Source of the DNA: Trametopsis cervina | Lineage: Eukaryota; Basidiomycota; Agaricomycetes; Polyporales; Irpicaceae | DNA: 64,000 bases | Direction: 5' to 3' | NCBI GenBank assembly: GCA_022385755.1 | Contig: MU278348.1 | Location: 2,361,470 to 2,425,469, forward strand | Part shown: piece after piece, positions 46,380 through 58,677 of the stretch | Position numbering within the stretch: the first letter of the stretch is position 1 | Layout: every line of letters starts with the position of its first letter | The notes under the pieces: model-generated | Told to the model about the DNA's origin: nothing | The model's database searches: none | The model's input: only the letters and a program-made list of their open reading frames with translations | Translations under genes and position numbers: made by a program

Positions 46380-46900
46380 CACGACGGGGTTCGAAGACTC
46401 GTATTGCCTTGTCGTAGGCAATACAGCCCGTAGTGTCTACGCTGCCATATGTCGGAGGGAACGTGAAAGTGGTACTCATGTAAAAACTTCTGCCTAGCGA
46501 ACCAAGTAATACTTTCCGTTCAATTCGTCCGCTGCCTCCACGGCGGTCACGGGGGCACCTGCTATATTTGGCTAATCAAACGCTCACACAAGGCACATGA
46601 TTTTTGCAAACGAAGGGATTGAGAGTATTTCAAGCAGAAAAGATTGTCTTTAAAGTTACGTGTACAGGAGTCCGGTGTATCGATGATTGTGAGAGACAAT
46701 GGGTAAGATATGAGTGATTATACGAATGCAACGACAAACAAGAAGTTTTGTGAGCGGTCAGCGATCGAACGAAGGGGGGGAAAGTGTGAACAGCGGCGGG
46801 CCCAAGGTATGGAGGGGATGTAGACCAGAAAGCGAAAGCGCAGCGACGCCAAGCGGGGATGTGGTAAAGCACAGCAGACCACATGATGTCTGGGGTATGA
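46380..46900. other. Intergenic region
   Basis: This 521-bp region holds the promoter of the Mg transporter and the 3' flank of the GT31 gene. No gene is seen. Confidence 0.5.
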
Positions 46901-49326
46901 TCACTGGAGGGGTGTCAAGTCTCTTCGGCCGAGGGGGGTGGCTTGGTGTAGTCTGGTATAGTTGGCGTTCCGTGGCAGGCTGGCCATTTCCGTTTCTGTG
47001 TAGTCATCGCCCTCTAGCAGGGCGTTTGCAGTCTCCAAGAACCACAGGTGCTTCTTTATGGAATGCACAACGGTTGTACCGCCTACTCGCTTGCCCTCGT
47101 ACCGCTTGACCCTCCCCTCCCGTCTCCGATACGCTTCATCCCAAAGAGTAACGTTGCCTGCATGAGCGAGTGTTAGGCATGTGCCATATAACGTCTGGAG
47201 AGAAAGCGGACTCACGGCTCTTCATTGACGACAATTCGCTACCTTCGACCAGCGACTCGATGCTGTGATTAAGAGCGAAGCCTTGAACTGGTGGCGTATA
47301 TCGAACACGGAATGTCGAAACACTAGAGAGTACCCATTCGTGCGGCGTACCGCCGTGAGGTCCGAACGGATCAACATAGCCGTCCATAATGTTCGGGAAG
47401 TCCGCAATTATTTGCGGATTTCTCAAGGCATGTCGCCATGCTTCAAGTTTGGCTAGAACGCCGCGCTGGATCCGATGCATTTGCGAGGGAAAGAGGAAGC
47501 CGCGAGAATAGCTAAAGATCACAAACATCAGGATGAGGTCACAGGGCAGAGGAATGGATTCGACTTACACAGTGCCCGCCTTCGGATGGTCATAAATCCA
47601 GCAGCGCTCACGCACCCACCGTACGTCCTGCGCACGAGGATGCCACCGCACCCATCTGGCCGTGACCTGGTCCTCCGCACCCCTAACGTTCTCCTTCACG
47701 TCCGGATTTGAGGCTATCCAATCCACAAGGCTATGGCTCAGCGCATAAAGCTCGCCGGCCATAAAGCGGTTCTTGACCAGGTATCCCCAGAAGATCAACG
47801 GGTCGTCGTTGGATGGATGGTGTACCACGGGCTGGTCAGGCGTAATGGCGGGCGCGATAAGATCCGGGTGCTGTTGGTACTGGCGAGGCAACGACTTCCC
47901 ATGTAACTCCACTCTCAGGTGCGCCTCCAGCTCTGCTAGCATAACAAACGAATCGTCGTCCGCCTTCAGGATGAAATCTGGCCGTACCCAAGGCTTGGGA
48001 TCGCCCGTGAGCTGGTCTTGACGCGCTTGTATAGGATCGTGGTGCGCCAATAAGGGAGCTGGACGGGTTGCATTCGCGTATGACAGGTTTTGAGGTACTT
48101 GTTCAAAGTGGTCGTAGTACAATGGTGGAACCCAGGCTCCGTGTGCGGCCCAGTGGAAGAAGGCATACGTCTTGCCGTCGTTCATGTTCTCCTTGATAGG
48201 GAGAATTACGATATCGTTGTAGGCTGTTCGGGAACAATCAAAGGTCAGATAAACTGCGCCATGTGTCTTGTCAGATAACGCTGTGAAAGTGCACGCACCC
48301 TCCATCTCCAGTTGAACTTTACGTTCCAAATCCTTTCGTGGCTTCCCCATGATGAAACGAATCACCGTCCGCGATGTGCCCATCCCGCCATCACCCTCCC
48401 CTGCTCCATTCCTGCTCCTCGGATGACTTGCATACGTCTCTCTAATCAAAGACCGTCTCTCAAACCCACTGTCCATACTAAACACCCCCAAAAAGACACC
48501 CGCTGGTGAGAGTGAATCCAAGTTCTCCGGTGGAAACTTTCTCGGCTCAATATGTTGCGGCGGTTCTATCGGAAACGACGCATACGCTCCCATAAACGGA
48601 GCCGGCGGTTCCGTCGTATAATCTGGCAACGTGCAATAGCCTCGCCATGGCAAAGGCTGCTTGTCCGGGTTGCAGAGGTATATGATTAAATTAGCCAATG
48701 AGATCGCAAATGCGATGAAACACAGCAGAGTGAATATCTAATTTGTCACCGTGCCCATATATCAATCAGTGAGGCGATATCAAAGCAACTGAGCGGGGAC
48801 GTACGATAGTTAGCGGCGTTTTTGGAACGAACGGGAGGATGTATTTCCTGAAGAGCCTGTACCACGACAGTCTCCGGCGCCTTCTGATGGGCCCTTCTGT
48901 CCACCACCGGGGTACCTCTGACAGCGAAAAGCTGCGCTTGTGAACGTCCCGCAAGAATGAGGACGACTCCATCTCGTAGTCATCACCGTCAGAGCTGCAA
49001 CTCGACGTAGCCTCTTCGTCGTGAACGTACAACGGCGACGCCGAGCGCGACGGCACGGGCGTGTTCGAGGCTGTGGAGCATAGCGACACCGCAGACTGGT
49101 TGTACGTCGGCGGGTAGAGTAGGTTCGTGGAAGATGGCCTATTCGCGCGCTGAGAGTTCAGTTCCGTAGAAGATGAGGAGGACGATGCATAGAATGGTGT
49201 GCGGTTCGCAAGAGACGGCGGGGTGCCATCTTGTGCTCCCTCCAGATTGTTAGAGCTGTCAGAGTCGTCTATCTGTATCGTCGGGCTTCCGTACACTGGG
49301 GCACCATTGTCCGACGGCGGGGGCAT
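46901..49326 (-). CDS. Glycosyltransferase family 31, type II membrane protein
   Basis: The N-terminal 180 residues are cytosolic, Ser-rich and end in a basic RRRRRLSWYRLFRKY stretch. One signal-anchor helix follows (IFTLLCFIAFAISLANLIIY), giving type II Golgi topology. The lumenal part has GT31 (beta-1,3-galactosyltransferase-like) features: GVFLGVFSMDSGFERRSLIR and ETYAS, the DIVILPIKENMNDGKTYAFF strand, the DXD motif in PDFILKADDDSFVMLAELE, and a GYVDPFGPHGG end region. Members add beta-1,3-linked hexoses to glycans; the acceptor is unknown. About five exons: 49326 to about 48811, about 48737-47566, about 47505-47216 and the final one ending at 46901. The middle exon is unusually long (more than 1.1 kb) for this window. 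Confidence 0.85.
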
Positions 49327-49852
49327 AACCAGACCAGGTCAAAACACAGTCGTGGAGCGGTCAAGGTTTAGAAATGGTGAGGTAGTGGTCGTGGGGGAGA
49401 CAGGATTGAGAAAAAGGCTGCAACGACCGAGGCTTTGGCGGGCTGGGCAAAGCGTTGCGCAAAGAGGACAAACAGGCAAAGGCGAACGAGCGAAGGAGGG
49501 TGGTGAAAGTTAAGAAGGAGAGTGATGTGGCTGTGATTCCGAGTCCGGACGCTGATGAGGGAGAGGGCAGAACACTTGACAGAGCTCTCATTCCCTTAGA
49601 CGCCTACTTGGCAGTGCGCCCTGGTTTGGTTCAACTCGCCGCCACACGGTGCATGATCATTTTAGATCGCACCCGCGCACATCAGAATTATTTCTTCTCC
49701 GTCGCTGCAACACTCCCCGCTCCTCGTCCGTAAAGACCAACGTGACTTTATATGTTACAATTTTTCTTTGCAATTTATCACCAGCGTTTTTTCAACGGGT
49801 GCAGACACGAGCCAGGAGCGCAGCTCACCAGACTTCCACCATTCGTCACTGA
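49327..49852. other. Intergenic region
   Basis: This 526-bp region contains the GT31 promoter and the 3' flank of the small Cys-rich ORF. Plus-strand ORFs here look like shadows. Confidence 0.4.
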
Positions 49853-50134
49853 TCAATTGCACAGCGACCGCATGATCGTCCAAGTAAGGCAACTGCTGTC
49901 GTTCAAGCGCTCCCGCAAGCCAGTATAACACACCTCGACAGCGTCCAAAGCCGAGGAAGCGGGCGGAAAAGAGCTGTTTTGCCTGGACAGAACGGCATCC
50001 CGATCCCAAACACAACGAAAACACTGATCATGATTCTTCTCAGCCGCAACCCTCTCACCCGGCGAATATTCCCCGCACATACAGCACAAACCTTCGTCGT
50101 CTGCATACAACATGCGGCAAACGCTACAATTCAT
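49853..50134 (-). CDS. Small cysteine-rich protein, possible zinc-binding
   Basis: An uninterrupted frame of 93 codons begins MNCSVCRMLYADDEGLCCMC and contains CxxC pairs at NCSVC, CCMC and CFRC spaced like a treble-clef or RING-type zinc site. I do not recognise a family. Another minus-strand frame (49755-50024) overlaps and ends KTLVINCKEKL; a short intron joining the two would give a longer protein of about 150 residues with an acidic/hydrophobic C-terminal half. Codon use is not decisive. It could also be non-coding. Confidence 0.35.
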   Translation of the reverse strand: MNCSVCRMLYADDEGLCCMCGEYSPGERVAAEKNHDQCFRCVWDRDAVLSRQNSSFPPASSALDAVEVCYTGLRERLNDSSCLTWTIMRSLCN

Positions 50135-50783
50135 TGTGCATGTGGCCTACACAGTCTTGGCGACATCGAAGGGAAGCGCGCGGGATCAAGAGCGTACCGA
50201 CTGCACCCTGCCTTCCGCAGCAAAAACGAATACTCTACGGTTACGACATATCACTGTATGAGAAATCAGCCGCTCAACCGCGTCGAACATCGAAAGCTGA
50301 TAACAATGGGTGCTATAGAACTGCGCGTGTGGATGGTTGTTTGCCGGCCGTACTGCTCTAGCTCCACCCTTCGCAAATGGCTCTGGTATGATCTCAGTAG
50401 CTGGTCATCTTCAAAATACAGTTTGCTATTGAGTCTATACGATCATAATACTTTCTAGCCGGTCTTGAGTGTTAAAATAAGCATTCCTGACTGATCGAAG
50501 CTTCCATCTGGACGCTCGAGTAACGACACGAGTTCATTGGTAATGCAGTGTGTCAGCAGGCAGACAACCGACGGTCAGTCTTACGGATGTCGCTGTGCGA
50601 CCACCATGGCGGTGCCGCAACATGCACGCCCATTCAACCGTGCCAGATATCTCTCTCACGCCAGCGATGATCTGCACCGGTTCGCAATATTGCCATTTCA
50701 CACATCCTACAATATTCACACAAGAAGTCATTCTTCTTTCATTCTTATCTTCGCCCCTACCTATTGACTATGCAGCAGCTCGA
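50135..50783. other. Intergenic region
   Basis: A 649-bp region upstream of the Cys-rich ORF and downstream of the GST gene. Several small ORFs on both strands; none convincing. Confidence 0.4.
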
Positions 50784-52228
50784 CTAATGCAATCCCTCAG
50801 CGTAAACCTTCTTCCAGCTAGGCCTCTCCTTAATAGCGTCCCAGAACGCAGCGAGGCGAGCCTGTCGCTCGTTGGGGTCGACGGTGGTCGCAGGCAGGCC
50901 TGCACGACGCCTGGCCTCTGCGACTGAAAAGTCTTTCGGCAAGGCGAAATTATTGCCTATGTGGGCCTCGATGGCAGCCACGGCAGCGTTGCCGTCGTCG
51001 GAAGCGGATGCTCCGCTGAGCCATGCGATATGGGTCAACCAAGCGGCAAGGTGCAAATCTGCGAGCGACAGTTGATCACCTATGAAATAGCGTCGAAAGT
51101 GTGGTCAATGGGGAGTTCCACACAGCTACATCTCGAGGTTCAGAACTCACCGAGAACGAATGGCCCGATGATTTCCTTCGAGAGGGTCGTGAGGACTTCC
51201 TGCAGAGCAGTCCAACCGTTCGTGGCAGCGGTAAAGTATTCCTGGCGACTGTGTTTGCCAGTGTCGTCCAGCTCACCGACACTCTTGTCTCCCTCGTCAA
51301 TAACATCCAACATCATCGCCGAAGCCGCCCTCCTCAGCTCCCAGAACTTGACCGTCTTCTCGGAAACTTTGATATCAGATCCTTCGTTCTGACGGATCAG
51401 TTCCGTAATCGCATCGGTCTTCGCATGCAAAAGCGGTCGCAGTATAGGCGTGACTTGCTTCAGCTCCTCATCGTTACGTGCGTTCAGGAAGAACAATGCG
51501 TTCGGGTCCGCGGGAAGGGAGTGCAAGAGATCAATCACACCGTTGGACGCGCTGGAGAACGCGATAGTCGCGGGCGCAAGCGTCGGCGCGGGTGCAGTGG
51601 AGGTCGTGTGTGTGCGGGACTGGGGTGAACGAGACTTGTCAAGGAACTCGACGATAGACTGCGGAGATGAAAGGTTTAGTGAGGCCGGTGAATACGCTGG
51701 AGGGGAACGTGCCTTGGTATCCTTGATCGCCTTATAACGGCTCTCGACTTCCGGTTCGAGCGTGGTCGAGAGCGGTACGACCAGAGTAGGTACAGTGGCT
51801 TTTTACAGTCCGTTAGATGCGCAGCTAATATGCAATTTCGTTCAGCCACTCACCATTGGCGTTAATACGCAGGTAAGTGGGATCGAAGTTCTCTCCCCTC
51901 CCTGCGCGCATCGGACACAATCACGGTCAATCAGGTCCTTAAATCGCAATCCGTGGACATACCAAGATCGACCTCTTTCAGGTCTACTTCATCAGGCCCA
52001 TATCCCTTTTCCTCTCTGTTGAGCAAACATACGCTCTGAGAGATGGAACGACAGGCATAGTGGTTTTGTACTCACAAAGTCAAGAGAGCTGCCAATATAA
52101 CAGCAGTCAGCCATCGATGGTTTCGTCTGTAGCCAAATAGGAAAATGTCACTCACCGACCGACGACCAGATGGAGTCCTTGTAGTAGTACAAGGATGCCT
52201 TAGGAACTGCACCGGGGGAAGTAGTCAT
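50784..52228 (-). CDS. Glutathione S-transferase-like protein
   Basis: The first exons (52156-52228 onward) read KASLYYYKDSIWSSVALLTL, then EEKGYGPDEVDLKEVDLG, and GENFDPTYLRINANGTVPTL, the thioredoxin-fold GST N-domain with the NGTVPTLV cis-proline loop. The C-terminal helical domain carries the N-capping motif DQLSLADLHLAAWLTHIAWL and ends ERPSWKKVYAEGLH. It has about seven exons and roughly 330 residues, longer than classical GSTs because of an inserted Ser/Thr/Ala-rich loop (about 51640-51550) between the domains. Agaricomycetes have many lineage-specific GST classes involved in detoxification of wood-derived compounds; I cannot assign the class. No targeting signal is visible. Confidence 0.85.
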
Positions 52229-52626
52229 CGTGATAGATTATCTTAAGCAACGAGTGAGCAAAGCAATGAGCAGAGGATGAAGGCAGGACCAAGACGCGAA
52301 GAGAGAGGCTGTAGGTGCCTCCATCTTACTTTCCCAGGCTCGTATATAGGCTTGCGCGACGCGTCTGGATGACGTCGATCTGTGCTCAGAGGGGAAGCTT
52401 CGGCTACTCTTCGCGTGCACCCCGCGTGGGGTAGCGCCCGTCTGTTACAGCCTGTCACACGCTGTGCGTGTAACATCGCGTAACTTGTCTCTAGAATCTT
52501 CGGCCTGTGCCGCCTTGTACAAGTAGCCTCGAACAACATGCTTGTCCAGCTCTCGTTGCATGCACTGCTACAGTCTCGGTCTTTTCATCTCTATTGCGCA
52601 CACTGTAGCCTGCAGGACTTCTACCA
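52229..52626. other. Divergent promoter region
   Basis: A 398-bp spacer between the starts of the GST and SGT1 genes. No coding sequence is seen. Confidence 0.45.
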
Positions 52627-53396
52627 ATGACAACTCCGCGGTCGGTCTGGTGTCATTACTCGTGCATTCTAGCCTTGCTGATCTCGCCACAGTCATGAAT
52701 TCTACGAGACCGATGAGAAGTTGACGCTCTCGGTATTCGACAAGGGTGCAGATCCAGCTGAGGTCTCAGTCAAGTTCCAACCGCGAAGTGTACATGCTTT
52801 TCTGGTGCCCGAAAGTACTGCATGTTAACGCCGTGTTTAGCTCATCTACACCCACGGAGAGAAGGTCCTCAGCCTCGAGCCTCTGAAGGGCCAGATCGAT
52901 ACGGAAAAGAGCGACTACACGGTAGGCAAAGTCAAGGTCGAGGTCAGGCTCGTGAAGGCAGTGCCAGGCAGGTGGGGAGGGCTTGTGGGCGACAGTCCAG
53001 ATCGTACGTGCCTACATCGCAGCCACCTTTACACGGATTGATTTGCGGGCTCGGACAGCTCTTTCTACGTTTACGCCAACGCCTAGCACCTCGACTTCCG
53101 AGACCGCTCCCCGCAGAATCGCCCGCAAAAACTGGGATGGGATCACGACCGAAATCCTAAGCTCGGAGAAGCCACTTTCGTCCGAGCAGGATCCGAACGT
53201 TGGTGGCGATTCGACTGTGAACGAGTTCTTCCAGAAAATATTTGCCGATGCGGACGAGGACACGAGGCGTGCGATGATGAAGAGCTATCAAGAGAGCGGC
53301 GGCACTTCGTTGAGCACGAACTGGGAGGAAGTCAAGAAGAGCCGTATGGAAGTCAAGCCTCCTGAGGGCAGCGAGTGGAAGAAATGGGGTGTATAA
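52627..53396 (+). CDS. SGT1: SGT1 co-chaperone, short form (CS and SGS domains)
   Basis: Four exons (52627-52640, 52693-52789, 52841-53003, 53059-53396) give 203 residues. Residues 5-90 are the CS domain (HEFYETDEKLTLSVFDKGAD, LIYTHGEKVLSLEPLKGQID and SDYTVGKVKVEVRLVK). After a Thr/Ser/Pro linker comes the SGS domain: KNWDGITTEI, DSTVNEFFQKIFADADEDTR, RAMMKSYQESGGTSLSTNWE, ending EGSEWKKWGV. SGT1 links HSP90 to SCF ubiquitin ligases and the kinetochore. The N-terminal TPR domain of plant and yeast Sgt1 is absent; the first exon (14 bp, MTTPR) places the start immediately before the CS domain. Confidence in the domains is high; the tiny first exon is inferred from phase. Confidence 0.9.
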
Positions 53397-53947
53397 TTCT
53401 AACAAGGTAGAAATTGCAAATCTTGGGACAGTGTACTACGAGTATCATGGTAACAATGGGATTCAACAAGTTGTAAGGCGCCGTGAACCTACATACCCCT
53501 GAGAAGCTTGATTCGAGTTCTCGACATGCATACTTGGTCAAAGGCTGATGTCCCTGCTGCATCTTAAGTGTATCAAGATGTTTCTACTCCATTAAAACCA
53601 CAAACAAGAGGAATGCGACGAACAGGTTATGAGACTTTTTCCTAAGCTATTTACAAAATGTTGAATATTATGCCGCATTTCCGAATAACGACAACATACA
53701 GAATTACGATAAATGATGGCAGAAACAGAGGACAGTATGACGGAGCACCAATCACACGATGAGCAATGGGAGCGAGGGAACAAATACAGTTTGAATAGTG
53801 CCTTAGATGCAGTGAATGGATGGCGGCACCTGCGCCGGATGTGCTAGTAAGTTAATGATGCATGGGAAGGGACAGAATGGATGTTGCCATGAAATAAGAA
53901 AGGAATGCCGCAAAAGCGACAGATGCGGTGCAGAAACAGCATAGCGA
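53397..53947. other. Convergent intergenic region
   Basis: A 551-bp AT-richer stretch between the SGT1 and RhoGEF stop codons, with no coding signal. Confidence 0.5.
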
Positions 53948-56900
53948 TTATGCTTTCGAAGCCGGAATGTGCAGGTTGATGGCTACCAATCTATCAGCAC
54001 AGCTGATCATACATGAACAGAAGACTACGCACCTCTGAACCACGTCAAGGCATCGGATGTTGATGGTGCGTCGAAGTATAATATTGCCTTGTTATCCACC
54101 AATCTCAGTGCTACCCGACGCCGTAAGTATATTGTTTTGTCTGATAGACTGGTTGATGCTTACCGTTACCATGGACGATACTGGCAGGCTGAGGTAGAGT
54201 CTGCATCCGTAGCACAGCCCACAGGTCGACCGGCGAATAGGGGTCCTTGCCCTCTGAGGGATCGCGACATAGCACCAGTAGGTCGTTGCACAGAACACCC
54301 ATCAGAGCACGGGGCGTCAACTCCGGCGACAAGCATTCTACTTGTACGGTTGACGCATCGCCCTTCGAATCTATAACTTCAAAGTTGACAGTGGCTTTCC
54401 GCACCACCCGCGTTAGGTGCAGAGGGCCATCCAGGATAAATCGACTATATATGATGTCAGAATAATGGTGATATATGAGCTGCAATTACACTTACCGGTG
54501 TGGCTGCACTAGCGGGCTGGGGAATTTCCCACGTATTCGCGATTGCCAGTGCACTAGTTTTCGTCGATTCTCGGCTTCACGCTTCCCTTCGTTCATGTTA
54601 CTGGCCAAAGATGAAATTTCGGCTAAAGCCTTATCCAATGGGTCTTCCATGTAATCGTACTGAGGTGGACAAATTCTGATAAGCTCTTCAAGCTGTTAAA
54701 CGATATATTAATGGAAATCATGAAGGTCATAGACGCGGTACGCACGAGAAGGCGATATCGGGGAATACGTTGCACGGGTAACAGAAGATAGCCCTCCAGA
54801 TTGAGCTGCGAATGTCGAGGATGCATGCGGCATCGTTTCAAATATTGTTTAATCCGCTTCTTCTGACTGGATGAAAGAGGCGCAACGTCGTTATTTGAGT
54901 TCCCCGCCCCAGGTATCGAGCCGGGTGTGCTTGCGGCGGAAAGGCTGAGACCGATGCCAGCAAGCTGGGCAGTACTTGAACTTGGCGACAGGCTATTACC
55001 AGGAACGCCTGGCTTATCCGCGACCCAAGCTTTAAGCCGCTGTACTGAGTTATCGAAGTTACTGTGAAGACATAAGTAGACGCAAACAGCGAGTAAATTA
55101 TGCGCTCACTTGATGTATGTCGAATACATCTTCATGAAAGCGGCGTGTGAAACAAAGGTGTGTGCGACCTGGCGTGCCACACTCAATGAGGTTTGCCCAT
55201 CCGCATCGATTAAGTCGAGGTCAGCGGGGGGCCCCATCAACTGCGCAGCCACCCTTTCGAGCGACGGAAGGAAGCTCTCCTTGTGCATCTGGAATAAAGC
55301 TTCCAGTCCACTAAAGACGACCTTACGTTCTGCGGCCGGCACTGCTGCTTGGCCGACGCCACTGAGGACGTTCACCGGAGCCGCCGCAGGTCTAATATAA
55401 ATATCCACCAACTCTTGCATACCCTTGACGTATGTTCGCTCGGTCCTGGGTACAATCAGCTTGTAAAAATGAACGAAGAGTTGATGCGACGCACTCTACG
55501 ATTTCTCTAACCACTCTCTGGCGTTTGAGCTTATCGTCCTTCCACTTTCGTTCTTCAGCCCCACCCGAACCATTGCTATCTGTAGTGGCAACACTGTTCG
55601 TTTGAGTAGTCGTCCCACTCCTGAGGCCCATTCTTGACTCGATGGAACGCAATTGCGAAACATCTGATACTGAGGATGTCGATATAGACGACAACGAGCC
55701 TTCCGATACCACGCGCCCCATTTCCACAACAGTAGGTCGCCGCGAACGAGTGCCTTGTGGCGAATCGCCTAGTGCTCCGTACACACTCACAGCGTTCGAC
55801 TGGTTGAGGCCCAGGTCATGCATATCCTTGAGATATGCCATCACTGAGCGTAGAGCACGAATGCGCGACTCTTTCGCCTTCTCCTCTTCCCGTCGTTGTT
55901 GATATTCTAAGTCAGGCACAGGACTCGGAGTTGATCTGCCCCCTTCATCCAAACCATCCAGGCCATTCGTGACCTGCACTGCTGGCAGGAAGGCGGATGC
56001 ATCAGGGACTGATACGTCAATGGGAAGGAAACTCCTTCGTTTTGCGGCACGAGGGGTAGGGCTAGGGACGAGTAAGGTTGGCGAAAGGAGATTTGGGGAA
56101 AGGAGCGGAGGTGGCGATTTCGGTTCGAAATCAAGGAATGATTCATCCCCTGATGCGCTGACTGAGACTTCAGGGATGGGCGGTGGAGGTGCAGACTTCA
56201 GAAGATCGGAAGACAATTTCCTCGATAAGGACGGCGAGATGTGGGACTCTGGGGGTAGAAGCGCGCCTGTCGTCGATATTCGAACATCAAGTTGAGGGGT
56301 CCCTGTGTGTCTCTGCCCCGCCGAAGAGCCAGATCTAGCTATAGTGTGTGGCCTAACCTGAGGTGATGGGTGTTGTCGAAGTTGGGGCGTACCGGAACGT
56401 GAGGATGAAGGCGAGTCGTTGCGCATCTTTCCCATGGACATCTTCTTGAAGAAGCCCCATTTCGTCTGCTTGCTATCTTCCTTGGCGCGCTTCTCTGGAG
56501 AATACCGACTTTCCCTGTCCTGCTTGGAGGACAGCGCTCCCATGTTCGAGGGGATAGGGTTGTGCACGCTTTCTGCTGAGGGAGTCGGGGGTAGGGCCTT
56601 CTTAGCGCTATTGGTTTCGGCTTCGTCTGCTGAAATCTCATCCCACACCGTTCTGTCCACTGCAGGTCTTGATCGCATGCCAGGTGGGGACAACGCCGAT
56701 GACACGCCCAAACTCGCGAATCTCTTCGGTGGCAATTGACTGTCGTTCGGTGATAATGAGAGCAAATTAGTGCTCGAGGCGGATGTTGCGTAGTGAGACA
56801 GTGCGGGACGCTGCGGTGAGGACGTCGCAGTATTAAAGGTCGACATCGTGGCTACGGGACTCCTTCGCAGTTCTCCCGCGCTCTTCATCCGGCGGACCTC

Positions 56901-58677
56901 CTTCTCCGTTCTCTCGCCAACTTTCGAGGTTGAAGGCGCAGAAGGTGGCCCCTCTTTACTAGGATCGGCATAGGACTTTGTAGCACTCCGGTTCTTTTCG
57001 AAGTACGCTTTGTTTGGGGCAGTACGCGTCCTAGTAAGTGTGGAAGAAGAGGACTGTTGTGGCATCGGGGCTGTGACAGACCGTGTCATTGCAGGGGCAC
57101 GTGGAGGCACAATGGTATCCTCCTCGTCGAGGGAGTCGTGAGCTCGATCTCGTTCAGGCCAAGCCGCATCGGAAAGATCGTCGATATCCGTGTCCACTGT
57201 ACTCTGGACACTCGCAACACTTGCTGATGGCAAAGGAAAGATGGGTGTAGACGGTGGGTAAAGGGGAGTCATAGGGACCTTTGCTAGCAATGGCTCTACC
57301 AGAGCCTTCCACGGACCAAGGAACGGATTGCCATCAACCAGCAACGTCTCCAGGGACGGCAGTAAGCATAACCAGCTCGGGAGTGAGTTCATCTTATTTC
57401 GGCGTACGCTTAATGAATGAAGCTTGTCAAGGGCACTTAGGGCTGGAGGAAGCGTGGCGATCCCCGTCGAATCCGCGATTAGGACACGTAGAGACGTCAA
57501 ACCACCAAGAAAGATAGGAAGCGCACGAAGGGGATTCGAGGCAATGTTCAACTCCTCAAGACAGACACAAGCGTGGAGGGCCGGTGGGAGCGCGACAAGA
57601 AAGTTGGCAGAAATATCGAGGCAAAGCAGCGTGGTCGAAATTGGCGGGATCGCATTGCTGAGGAACGTTGGAACCGCGTTGGGGGTGCTTGAAGAACCAA
57701 TTAAAAGGTGTGTAGTGCCTAGAGAAAGAAGCCGTAGACATGTCGTGAGTCTACCACGCGAGATGAAGGCGAGGTGATCTCGTCCACTGCGCACCTGTGT
57801 TTATCTGCAGCTGCACGATCGACTGGTTTTCGCATCGAACAATGACACCTCGCCCTTCCTCTGCCACCATCATAGCACTAGTAGCTTCCTCCTCTTCATC
57901 TTCTTCTTCAATATCATCCCCCACTAGAAATGCGTCGTCATCTGTCTCATCATCGCTAGTCAACCCCAGCTCGTCCTTTTCCTCTACGGGATCCCAATTG
58001 TTATCAAAACTAGGAGTCCCTCTCAGCGCCGGGCTTCCGAATTCTTGGTTGGAATCGACTTTTCCGTTGACGAAAGAGGAAGAGCGAGATCGGCTGCTCT
58101 GTGTGTACGACCACCGATGTTCTTCAGGAATAGGGACACGGCTCTGAGAGGCTACAGATGTGATTGATTTTTCCCGCAGGAGATGAACTACATCTTCTGA
58201 TGAGATCCCCATGTTCGCGTTCGCATCGTCTCCGCCTATTGCCACATGTAAATTGCCGAAGTCTCCAGAACGCGCATAGCTAGTGTATGCGGAGGACCTT
58301 GTTGAAGTAGAGCCAGAATCCGCAGAGGAAAGGGTGGGTGTCGATGTGCTATGCTGCCAGTGACGTGGTTTGAATGATGGGTAAGGGTCCGGATACTGTG
58401 AAGGATCGGGGAGTGTGGGGGGCAGCTTAGGAGATCGTGCAGAACCAGGCGGATCAAAGTCAGACATAAAGGACTCCTCTTCGGAGGCCGTGCGCGACGA
58501 GCTTCGAGCGCGATATTGTGTAACTGTTGGGGACGAGGATGGAATTGCCGAAGGTGAGTCTACGACGTACGCGCTTGAGGGAGAGATGTGCTGTTCAGCG
58601 TTCTCCTCTAGATCAGCTGACCAGGCATCCGAGGTGAGTAGGGCGGGCGGCGTAGGTGCTTGAGGCCGCGAGGTCAT
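53948..58677 (-). CDS. Leucine-rich-repeat Rho guanine nucleotide exchange factor
   Basis: The first exon (57795-58677) starts MTSRPQAPTPPALLTSDAWS and is Ser-rich with an acidic stretch at its end. A 76-bp intron joins QLQINTG to TTHLLIGSS in phase. Exon 2 (57718 to about 55495) opens with five or six leucine-rich repeats (LLCLDISANFLVALPPAL, LEELNIASNPLRALPIFL, LRVLIADSTGIATLPPAL, LHSLSVRRNKMNSLPSWL), then about 500 disordered residues. The Dbl-homology domain follows: VEIV-type start VVREIVETERTYVKGMQELV, QKKRIKQYLKRC and GYLLLPVQRIPRYRLLLEEL (the conserved DH helix). A PH-like end (LHLTRVVRKATVNFEVI, DLLVLCRDPSEGKDPYSPVD) closes at NLHIPASKA. It should activate a Rho-family GTPase; the LRR part resembles Ras-associating LRRs. 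Length is about 1480 residues. Confidence 0.88.
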
